A stretch of DNA of 64,000 nt, from positions 371,315 to 435,314 of the forward strand of contig NW_024104404.1 in assembly GCF_003945595.2 (NCBI RefSeq). The letters run 5' to 3'. The translations under genes and the position numbers were made by a program. A model generated the notes under the pieces. The model searched no databases, was not told where the DNA came from, and was given only the letters and a program-made list of their open reading frames with translations. Below are positions 9,808-21,380 of the stretch, in pieces. Position 1 is the stretch's first letter. Each line of letters opens with the position of its first letter. Origin of the DNA: Pipra filicauda (Eukaryota > Chordata > Aves > Passeriformes > Pipridae).

Positions 9808-12800
9808 TTATTCAGCTTTTTTTGCCTTCCTTTTCCTTGTGCCTTCATTGAGCTCCTCTTTCGACTTTGCAGGAGGAGGAGGAGGAGGCGGGTGGGAAAC
9901 CTCATGGGGGGCCCCGTGGTGGTCGTGGTGGTGGCCTGGGTGCCCACTGGAGACAGAGCCAAAGAGCACCGGGCAGACGAGGTTCTCCAGCGGAGCGAAG
10001 GGCGAGGCGTGCGAGTGAGTGGCCGTCATGAAAACCTGCCGGGCAACAGGGAAAACCTGGGAGTTAAGGATCCCACACCCCAGCCAGGGAACACCGACCA
10101 GCTGGGACATTCCACTGACCCCAACTAAAGTCCCCACTGCTCCGTGACTCGAGGCACAAGGGTCTTCTATCACCCTGTATTATGGACAATTTAGCCTTGA
10201 ATGCCCTGAGCAGACCCTTCCAGGGATGTACAGCCAGGGCTGTGACCTACCTGCCTGCATCTTTAGGCACCTTTTAAAAGTTACACTCCACAGACTGTGA
10301 AGATAAAGTGCAGACTGTTCACAATATTTTCTGCATGTACACATACAAACTGATGTAAAGAACTGAAGCTACTTTAATTTCACCTGGAGATGGTGAGAGG
10401 GAAAAGGGAAAAAATAACAACAAACAAAACCCAACAAACTACATAAGAGCATTTTTCCCATTTGATTTCTGTCATCAGACTGTGGGTTGTTTACCACTGC
10501 CTTCTCTCTTGGAAGACTGTATCATCTTCAAGAGTGAACTGAAACAGTCAAACCAAGAAACACAAGGATCTTTTACAGCCCCACCTGTAAGATGGAGAAT
10601 TTAGCCTTGAATGCCCCAAGCAGATTCTTCCTGGGATGTACAGCCTGTAAGTGGCTCAGGAATACCCTCAGTTTAGGTCTGTACCCGTTCTCTGGTTCTG
10701 TAATTTGTAGCATCAAACCTGCTGTGACCTTACCTTGCAAACAATCATGAACATGGTGAAAAAGAAGATGAGGTTGGCTTCAGAGATGGGGAGCCAGTGA
10801 GTCTGCTGCAGGGTGAAGAGGACTGTGCCATACAGACTGGCCTTTGTAGGGCTGAAGGAGAAAGAAGGAAGGTTTTCTGGGAGGTTTGCATCCAGCCCTG
10901 AATGGTTCTTTACATTTCACCCTTGCTCTGACCAAGAATTGCCTACTTACAAGGACATGTGAAGAATTTCATTTGTTTCTGGCTTCCAGACCCCACGCAG
11001 CAGTTGCTCAAAGTTAGACATCAATGCCACACCAGAACCTGTGACACAGGAAAACCTGTCAAACAGCTGGAACTGCCACACCAGAGAGCTCTGCTGTCTG
11101 CTCTGGATCCTCAAGGGAGAAGGACAACCCAGGGGGGCAAAGGGTTCATGACATTCTTCCCAAATTTAAAAGTTAGCCTAAAACAACAGAGCAGGGCAAA
11201 TGCTTTCTGGAATTCCCAGAAGTGTTTCCTGATGCAGGGAAAGGGCATTTCCCTCTTCCATCAACTGATGCTCAAGTGCTTGCTCCAAATAAAAGCTAAA
11301 AGAAAACTGCCTGGGCTGTTTCAACACTGACAAGCAGAACACAGCAGAACACAGGAGAAGGAATGAAGAATTCCTAAATGACTCCAGCCCTTCATGCCCC
11401 CCTGGAAGCTGGATGATGACTCAGCTCTGCAAGCAGCAATAAATGCACCGTGGGGAGCCCGAGTGACCCAGCTGAGCACGTCCAGCTCTGAGCTTCCCTC
11501 CCAGCCTCTCCCAGCCCTCCCCAGGAGTTTGGATCCCTCCCTGCTGCCTCTGGGCTCTCTCCTGTGTCACCTTTGACCCATCCCGTGGCCATCATGACGA
11601 ACCACCCGTGGTGGTAGAGGTGGTGAGCGTGGTGCACCCCGGCCGCGATCTTGCGCACTCGGACCACCTCCTTCATGGCCACGAAGACGAGCTTCAGGGG
11701 CAGGAAGCTCACACACTTGTAGAAGAGGTTCATGGGGCAGAAGAATATCAAATACCTGCGAAAAAACCACCGAGAGTTTAAGGAGCCGTTCGTTTGTCCC
11801 GGTCTGGGACGTGCAGGGAGGAGCAGTGTGGCAGCAGCCTGAGTTATGCCAGGTGGGAGTGAAGGGGAAGAAAGAAAAAAGAAAAAATGATCTTGATTTC
11901 ATAGCTGATTCTATAAAAAAGGAAAAAAATGATCTTAATTTCCCAGCTGATTCTATAAAAAAAGAAAAAATGTTCTTAATTTCCCAGCTGATTCTATAAA
12001 AAAGAAAAAAATGATCTTGATTTCCCAGTTGATTCTATTAAAAAGGAAAGATTCTTAATTTCATAGGTGATTCTACAAAAAAGGAAACAAATATTCTTAA
12101 TTTCATAGGTGATTCTATAAAAAAAGAAAAAAATGTTCTTAACTTCATAGCTGATTATAAAAAAGGAAAAAAATATTCTTAATTTCATAGCTGATTCTAT
12201 AAAAAAAAAGAAAAAATGTTCTCAATTTCATAGCTGATTCTATAAAAAAGGAAAAAAATATTCTTAATTTCCCAGCTGATTCTATAAAAAAAGAAAAAAA
12301 ATGTTCTTAATTTCATAGCTGATTCTATAAAAAAGGAAAAAATATTCTTAATTTCATAGCTGATTCTATAAAAAAAGAAAGAACGATTCTGAATTACATA
12401 ACTGATTCTATAAGAAAGGAAAGAAAGATTCTTAATTTCATAGCTGGTTCTGTGAAAAAAGAAAAATTCTTAATTTCATAGCTGATTCTAAAGGAAACCA
12501 GTGTGCAACAAAGCCTCTCTACAGCAACAATTAATTGAGTTGATATTAAATGGATTCAGGGAACTCCCACTACTGGTACTATTCTGTTTTAAATAAAAAA
12601 ACAACCATTTTAACTCAGAATCTTTTCGAATTTCACATCTTGTATGGTCCAGAGGCATCAGAAGCTACATATACTGAAATTATAGTACAGACAGAGAACA
12701 GATATCCTCTTTTGCAGAAGACTGCCTGAAAGAATATCTTTCTTTTTATTTTCTTAGGCACAGAAAACCTGGTAGCTGAGGGATTCACCCCAAGGCTTCT

Positions 12801-15616
12801 GTGTATGAACATTTCATTCATGTGTCCTAACAATGTTCATTCTGGCATGCAAAAGCACACATAAGCCGTGCACACTGAGGAAATCAAAGGTTAATTTGTG
12901 CACATTTCACTATCACAAGGAATAAAATGCCCCCAAATCTTCAGGGAGGGCCACTCCTCTCTGTGTGTGGTATCAGCTGTGGTTTGGCCCTGGCTCAGCA
13001 GCAGCTGCTATGAATAGAAGTGCCCAGCCCTTGGCCTGGCCCCAGCCCAGATAATCACAGCATTAGGCAACTGGGCAGGGAAACTGGGAGCTGGAGCCAG
13101 GAATGCAAAAGACTCAAAGTCTACCTCACCCCACCTCCCCTGTCCCCAGTTAATCCAAGCAGGACAGAACATCTCCCTCCCCACCAGAGGGCTGTTCACA
13201 GGGGGAAGGGACTCACCAAACTGCCGTGGCCAGGATGACACTGGAGTTGTTACTGAAGTACCCAAGAGGTGCCTCTCCAAGCAGCAGAGCAGCCAGGATG
13301 TAGCTCCCGAAGCAGTGGAGCATCGCGCAGAGCCAGGAGGCAAAAGGGCTCTTCCGGGACATCTCCACGGCTCCTGGGGAAGCAAGTTGGAAATCACAGA
13401 ATCATCCAGGTTGGAAGAGACCGCCAAGATCACAGAATCAGAGAATCAGCTGGGTTGGAAGGGACCTTCGAGATCATCAAGTCCAACCCTTGAGATCGTC
13501 CAGTCCAACCCTCAGCGAGAAGATGAATCCAGCAAATAAGCAGAAAACTTCAAGACCCGCTAAGAAAGAGGCTTGAGGGGAGTGTTCTCCCACAAAGTAA
13601 GTCAAAGAAAAGTGCTTGTAAAACAAGATGCCAAAGTGTGTGCTCTGTGAAGCCCAAGCAAGTAGCAGAGATTGCCAAGAAATGGTGAGTGTGATCACAG
13701 CCTGCAGGCCCCCCCTGAAGGTTTCACATTCATTAGAAGTTTATGAACTGAGAGTTTCTCTCCTTTATGTGCTGCTACTTCCTGCAACCAGAAAGAACAT
13801 TTTTTCCCTCAAAATCAATGTCTTTTTACAGTCTAAAAATAAAATGCATACTAGTACCATTCTCTTCATCGCTTCAACCTAGGTGCCCTCTAGAATTCAT
13901 GAACAATCTGTTCAGCTCTTTCATTCATAAGATAACCTGTAAAAATAGAATAGGAATTCTTAATCTTTATTTGAAAGAAGATGTTTTGAGGATTCTTCCC
14001 CACTCCTGTGCTAGGCTGGGAATACCCTTTGAAAATACAATGAGGTATTAAAAGAGTGTTACTATTTGTTAATACATTGTGGTCTCCTCCCACAACCTTT
14101 TTTAAATTCCTGTAGCCATTTTCATCCACCTCTGTACTCCTTCAGGGAAATCTCCCAATAACATCAATCCTGTGAGATCGTTTCATCGCCTTAAACAGCT
14201 CCAAAGTCCTTTGTGCAGCATTTCAGAGACAAAACTCTGTTCAGTGAGCCAGGAACAGGCAGTCAAGAGAGAGAATGTTCAGATGTTGTGTCAAGGCGAC
14301 TACCTGGCCCATCTTAAACAGCAGTAAGTGCCAAAGCTGTGAGAGCTCAGGCTCTTCTATCCCCAGGACATTTGAACCAGCTGAAAACAGCGAGACAGCT
14401 GCAACAGCCGAGACATGAAACTGGTTCTATAGGAACCTGTGGTTTAGCTTGAGGCTTAAATTTAGTAACACTTGTTTTTCTTTGGCTCCATGAAGCCCTG
14501 CTGTCTCCAAGGAGGAAACAGGACGGTTCTGTCCCGACACTGATCTTCGGGAGCTGTGGGATGGAGCACTGCAGGAATCCAGGGAAAAGCACACCCCAGC
14601 CTTATCCAGCCCCAGTGGATTCCTGGGCTCGCATACATTTAAAAGGCTATTTTTGTGAGAGCTGCCTGTTAACTGTTCCCTTCAGGACTTAATGCTGGAA
14701 GACAGCTGGAAGTGATCAGGCCTCGGAAAACCCAGCACTTGTTTACAGGGAGTTTAACTAGAACAGAGCGTGGATTGTGCAGCACAAGAGACCACACAAG
14801 GGGGGGGCTTGAAAAATCATACCCAAGCGTGGGGTTGGTTTTTTCCCCTCAGTTGCTGGGCAGTTACAGCTCGACTGCTCAGAACAGAGCACGAGGAGCG
14901 CTCACGGCATCAAAAACACGCAGAGAAAGTGGCGTTCGGAACAGAGTGAGGTGCAGCCGGACGGTGACAACGCAGAAAGTGAAAGCCAAGGCGCAGATCT
15001 ATCGATCCGTGCAAGATAAGCCCGAGGGAACAAACAAAGCAAGGTCAGTTGTGGTGCCTGAGAACAGATTAGGGCACGGTCCAGAGGGTGGGAAAATTCC
15101 AAGGTTTTCCTTGCAGCCGTTTCGTATATAAATACGAGGAAGGCACTGCCAGAAAAATATTCAAGCCCAGGGGCTGCAACGCTCAGTCCCGGGGTAGCAG
15201 CAGAGAAGCGACCGAACTTAAAACACCTCGACACGCGCTCGGAATCCAACCGTAAACAAAACGCGAGATTGTTTTCCGAAAATCGCGAGTCACGAGTCGG
15301 CGGGGGGTGGCGGGGGGATGTCCCGCTTTATATTTAGACACAGGTGTCCGAGCCGCGACGACGCGACGCCCCGAGCGCCCGTGAGGGGAGAGCGGGCAGG
15401 GGGGAACGGGGCCCGTTCGCGCCGGAGAACGCGGGGTCTGCGCGGGCACAGCGCGTCCCCCCCGTGTCCCCCGGGCCAAGGGCCGCACTCACCGGGCTCG
15501 TACTTGAGGTAGAGGACGGAGACGATGAAATAGGCGGTGTCGAAGAGCGGGAAGACGGGCAGGGAGGCGAAGGCGGCCGCCAGCTCCCCGAGGGGCAGCG
15601 CGTCCGACAGCTCCAT
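9808..15616 (-). CDS. TMEM38A: Trimeric intracellular cation channel type A (TRIC-A), six exons
   Basis: Coding exons, in transcript order: 15616-15493, 13373-13217, 11755-11571, 11038-10951, 10851-10734, 10035-9808. All junctions are GT-AG and join in frame to 299 residues, the length of human TRIC-A. TRIC-A is a homotrimeric potassium channel of the sarcoplasmic/endoplasmic reticulum that balances charge during calcium release. The hydrophobic segments fit the family's seven-helix fold. The KEVVRVRK motif (about residues 121-128) is the family's phosphoinositide-binding segment and is followed by a His-rich stretch ([10 protein letters not shown]). The cytosolic tail is rich in His, carries seven prolines in a row, and ends in a Lys-rich segment (KRKAKKAE). 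The poly-Pro run comes from a GGA/GGC repeat on the plus strand and may vary in length. The start is fixed by [12 protein letters not shown], close to the mammalian N-terminus, in a CpG island. Confidence 0.96.
10155..10650. repeat. Duplicated intronic segment (about 85 bp, two copies)
   Basis: About 10157-10238 and 10560-10650 share a segment with the core AATTTAGCCTTGAATGCCC and a second core GGGATGTACAGCC, at roughly 80-85% identity. They lie in the last intron of TMEM38A, between exons 5 and 6, in the same orientation. Confidence 0.7.
11885..12495. repeat. Minisatellite, about 42 bp unit, about 15 copies
   Basis: Each unit contains TTCTTAATTTCATAGCTGAT, then TCTATAAAAAA, then a GGAAAAA or AGAAAAA end. 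The array sits in intron 2 of TMEM38A. From about the fifth unit on, the GGAAA and AGAAA unit types alternate, which implies a two-unit (about 85 bp) higher-order repeat. The open minus-strand frame through the array is a repeat artefact. Confidence 0.9.
12496..13216. other. TMEM38A intron 2 remainder, no further feature
   Basis: Ordinary intronic sequence between the minisatellite and exon 2. No repeat or exon seen. Confidence 0.5.
13391..13515 (-). mobile_element. Two CR1 3'-end fragments in tandem
   Basis: Two copies of the reversed CR1 3' terminus lie head to tail: 13391-13430 and 13431-13515. Each has ATCACAGAATCA followed by GGTTGGAAG-x-GACC. They lie in intron 1 of TMEM38A and end 17 bp from the exon 2 acceptor. 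On the transcript strand they supply the sequence just upstream of the 3' splice site. Confidence 0.85.
13516..15270. other. TMEM38A intron 1, no further feature
   Basis: No exon or recognisable repeat. Composition becomes CpG-rich from about 14880 towards the promoter island. Confidence 0.4.
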
Positions 15617-15814
15617 GGCGGCCGGGCCCGGTCACGGCTCCTCCCCAGGCCCCGCTCGCTGCCCGGGGCCGGGGCCGCGGGCTCTGTGCCCGGTTCGCTC
15701 CTCGGGCGCGGAGCCGCCCCGGGCAGCGCAGGCGCCGCCGGTGCCGAGCAGCGCCCGCCCCTTCCCTTTCCCCTCCCGCTGCCCCGGAATTCCGCCAGCG
15801 GAGCCGCCGCAGCC

Positions 15815-17736
<1,922 letters not shown>

Positions 17737-18178
17737 AAGTCACACACAAACACGTCTGTTACCTTGGAAGAGACTTTTGGCTGGGAACAAACTTTTCTTA
17801 AAGATTCCAATGCTTTCAAACTGCAGCCCTGGGCTCGTGGCTTGTCCCCTCCAGCCCATCGTGTGCTGGTCACTCACTGCCGGGGCTTTGAGCCACAACA
17901 TTCACAGTCAAATTATCTCAAACTTCACTGAAATAGAGAGAACTTCTGTTTTTCTAAGCTCAGAGTGAGGTGCAGGGGAGAACTGGAGTGTGACTGCAGT
18001 TCCCAGGCTTAAACCTCTGCGTTTCCAGACCCATCCTGGGCTGTGTCAGCTCATGTCACCCCTGTCCAGGTTATGTGCAAGTCACACTCCTTGGGGCTCA
18101 GTTTTATGTAAAGCTGAGCAAAGTGTTCTTGTAACCTCTCACTATTCCATTAGTTTTGTTGGAGAAAAGGAATATTAA

Positions 18179-18369
18179 AATAAAAAAAAGAGAGAGATTC
18201 TCACCTTCCTGCTGTTTTTCCAAAAAAAACCCCAAAACTTTTAAAAATAATATAATTTTGTTTTCTAAGCAATACATAAGGGATTTTGAAGGGGAAGAAT
18301 GGCAAAAATAATTCTCTAAGCCAAGTTTAAGGGATAGTTTTGAAATAATCTTGGATTTGGTTGAATAAA
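18179..18369 (+). promoter_or_regulatory. SMIM7: Candidate polyadenylation signals of SMIM7
   Basis: AATAAA occurs at 18179-18184 and at 18364-18369. Either would give a 3'UTR of about 0.45-0.65 kb. Downstream elements are weak, so later sites cannot be excluded. Confidence 0.4.
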
Positions 18370-18389
18370 GCTGTTCTATTTAAGAGTAA

Positions 18390-19380
18390 AATATATATAC
18401 TTGGTGCCGTGTTCATTCTCTTACTGAGGAAACAATTCTGTATTGGTGTGTTTTGAGAAATTGTAACTAGTCTTGTAATAGTGTCTGGATTCTTGTGTTA
18501 TTTTTATTTTTATTATTTTTATATATTTATTTCTATTTATAGTAAGTTGGCCTCTCTGAGCAGTGCTGAGTATCTTTTAAATCAAACTAAACTATTAGTG
18601 GGGCTTCCTCAGCTTCAGTTTCTTTAGCTGCTGTGGAGAATGAGGCCTCATTTAAATGATTCTGAGGCTCAGGTTTCAGGGAATATTTTGAATTTTATCT
18701 GGATGCAGTCAGTTAGCAAGTATTGGGCACCTGTAGCATTTTACTGGAGTCACCCTCTTGTATTAACTGAAGTTTTCACATTAATGAAACATGACAGGGA
18801 AAGAGTGTTTGAGGGAAGATGTCAGGCTGTAATGAAAGTAGAAAAATGTGTGGACAGAACCCTTCAAGTGTGGTCTGAGCTGTCCAGAAATACTAACAAT
18901 CCTTGGCTAAATTTAAACATGTTCCTTGTCTGTAATTTCTGTATATTTTAACCTTTTTCTGATTCTTTTGAATGAGCAAAAAAACCAGTAGTGTCCAGAC
19001 ACAATCCAGTGCTTTATTTAGTTCTTGGAAAACATTTTCTCCCTATTCTTCACTAAGCCAAGCGTCCCCTGCAGTGTAAAGGGAAGGGTGGAAGTGGCTT
19101 TCCCTGTGTGTGTGTGACCCACTGGAGGCCCTTGGGCTTGGGCAGGGGTTTATTCTTACTTGGAAAAACGGTGCTTCTCTGCAGAACTGACAGTGTTTTC
19201 CGAGCAACACTCTGGACACAGGGAACAGGGGATGATGGAGCTCCACTGGTGAAAGAATGCAAAGAATTTTATCACTCTGGACAGACCCTGTGGCTCCAGA
19301 GCATGCTGTGGCCCCAGGAGAATAAAAGTTGTCGTTCAGCTCCTGAGCAGATGGTTTAAAATAAAGGGATATAGTTCATT
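18390..19380. other. Intergenic between SMIM7 and MED26, no recognised feature
   Basis: AT-rich at first (near 18490-18540), otherwise unremarkable. Some could be extended SMIM7 3'UTR. Confidence 0.4.
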
Positions 19381-19382
19381 TT

Positions 19383-19451
19383 GAGCTGGTCTTGGAGCAT
19401 TTGAGGAGTTTAGACCATTGAGCTGCTCTGGGACCATCTGAGGAGTTTAAA
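19383..19451 (+). repeat. Short tandem duplication
   Basis: Two copies of a unit of about 38 bp (GAGCTG-x-TCT, then GA-x-CAT-x-TGAGGAGTTTA) lie one after another just upstream of the C-rich tract. Confidence 0.6.
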
Positions 19452-19619
19452 TGCCGGGCTGGTGGCTCGCTCAGGGGTGCAGGACACCCCTCACACCTTC
19501 AGCCCAGGGTCACCCTCCTGCGCGCCCGCACGTTCCGCGGCGTGTCCCGGCCAAGGAACGGCGGTTTATTCCCGGGATTTATTCCCCAGACCCTCTCTCC
19601 GCACCATACTCGGTCCCTC

Positions 19620-20385
19620 TGGGGCCACGGCCGGGGGCTGCGGGGCTCGTCTGTGGTTGCCGCCCTACTCCCGTTCCTGCTGCCCCATCCCCGTTTCCCC
19701 CCGCTCCCCACGATGTCCCCCTCTCTCCTGGCAGCCCCCGCTCCCCCAACTCGCCCCTCTCCCCACCCCCGGCGCCCCTCGCTCTCCACAGCTCGCCCCG
19801 CGCCTCCCTCTCCCCAAGAGCCCTCCGCATCTTCCGCAGCACCGCCCCGGTCTCCCCCGGTCCCCCCGCTACCCCCTCTGCCCCAGAGCCCCTCTGCCCC
19901 AGAGCCCCTCTCCCCCACGGACCCCCTCTTCCCCCGCCCCGTCCTGCTCCCCCCACGACCTCCCCTCTCCCCCATCTCCTCACTCTCTCCTCACTCCTCC
20001 CGCTCCCGCGGTGCCCCCCATCTTGTCCCCTCAGCCGCGCCCTCTCCCCAGAGCCCCTCTCGCCCCCGCACCCCCATCACCGCCCCGTTCCCCTCACGAC
20101 CTCCCCTCTCCTCCGGCTCCCCCCGGTTCCCCTAACTCCCCCAACGCCCCACGCTCCCACCAGGACCTCCCCTCTGCCCCAGAGCCCCTTTTCCCACATA
20201 CCCCCTCTCCCCCCACGACCTCCCCTCCGCCCCGTCTCCCCCTTCCCTCCTCACCGCCCCCGTTTCCCCCCGTCTCGTCCCCTCAGCCCCACACCGCCTC
20301 TCTCCCCCACCGCGCCTGCGCCCGCCCCCCAATTCCCCCCCCACCCTCCCGCGCACGCGCGGTGCGCGCCCCCGCCGGGAGCGTG
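19620..20385 (+). repeat. C-rich low-complexity tract upstream of MED26
   Basis: About 760 bp are rich in CCCC and CCTCCCC runs, with degenerate repeats such as CACGACCTCCCCTCTCC and AGAGCCCCTCT. The minus strand therefore has many G-runs able to form G-quadruplexes. The very long open frame through it (19462-21408) is low-complexity Pro/Ser and is not a gene. Confidence 0.8.
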
Positions 20386-21380
20386 CGCGGCGGGGCCGTG
20401 CGGGGCGGGGCGGGGCGGGGCGGGGGGGGGGCGGCAGAGCCGCGCTCGGGGCGCGGCGCGCGCGCGTCACGGCGTCGGGCGCGTCCCAGGGAGCCGCGCG
20501 CGGCGCCGGCCCTGCCCCCAGCGCGCCCCGCGAGCGGCCCCAGCCGAGCCGAGCGGAGCGGAGCGGAGGGAGCGCCGGGCCCGCCCGCTCCCCCCGGCCC
20601 CCCGCCCGCCCCCAGCCCCGCGCGCAGCGAACATGCCCCTCCGGCTCCCCGAGGCCGCCGCCGCCGCCGCCGGCGAGTGAGGAACCGCCGCCGCCCCGGC
20701 CCGGCCCGGCCCCGCCGCCGCCGCCGCCGCCGCCCGCCAGCCCCGGCCGCAGCCCCGCAGCCGCCCCGCTTCGCCCAGGCAATGACAGCGGCTCCGGCCC
20801 CGTCCCCGCAGCAGATCAGGGACCGGCTGCTGCAGGCCATCGACCCGCAGAGCAACGTGAGTACGGCCCCCCCCCCCGCCGCACTCCGGGCCGACCCTGC
20901 GCCCGGCGATCCCGCCGCCCCCCCGCTCGGGGCACACGGGGGGCCCTCCGGGGCCACCTCCACACCACCCCTTCCCCAGGGCACCGGAGGCTCCGCCGCG
21001 GGCGGTCCCGCGGAGCTCCCGCCGCGCTGCCCGCCCGGTGGTCCCGCAGCCCCGGCGCGTCTCGCCCGCCCGCTCCTCCAGCCCGGGGCCACCCCGGTGG
21101 AGGCTCCCGGAGCCGCTCCGCGCCCGGCCGGGGCCGCCCCGGCCCCTGCCCCGGCGGCGCTCGGTGCTGCGGGCCCGGCCGGCGCTGCCCGTCCATGCGG
21201 CGGGGCCGCCCGGCCGCCTCCCCACGCCAGGCCGCGGCTCGGGCGCGGCCTGCAGGGGGCTCTGGGCCGGCCCTCGCCGGGACCTGCCGGGGCGCCCACC
21301 TGTTCCTCGGGCCCCGCGGACGCTCCGGGGCCACCCCGGGGCTCTGGAGCTGCTCCAGCGCCGAGCAGCCTCGGTCTTCG
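20335..21380 (+). promoter_or_regulatory. MED26: MED26 CpG-island promoter and first-exon region
   Basis: Extreme CpG density. Consecutive GGGGCGG boxes lie at 20400-20435 and an ATF/CREB half-site (CGTCA) near 20466. No TATA box. The 5'UTR holds CCG and GCC runs (about 20655-20740) before the ATG at 20782. Confidence 0.85.

Noticed and set aside
11994..12188. Minus-strand frame rich in Ile/Phe/Lys within the minisatellite
   Set aside because: Entirely a translation of the tandem unit inside a TMEM38A intron.
11885..12495. CRISPR-like regular repeat array
   Set aside because: Contiguous tandem units without unique spacers, in a vertebrate intron.
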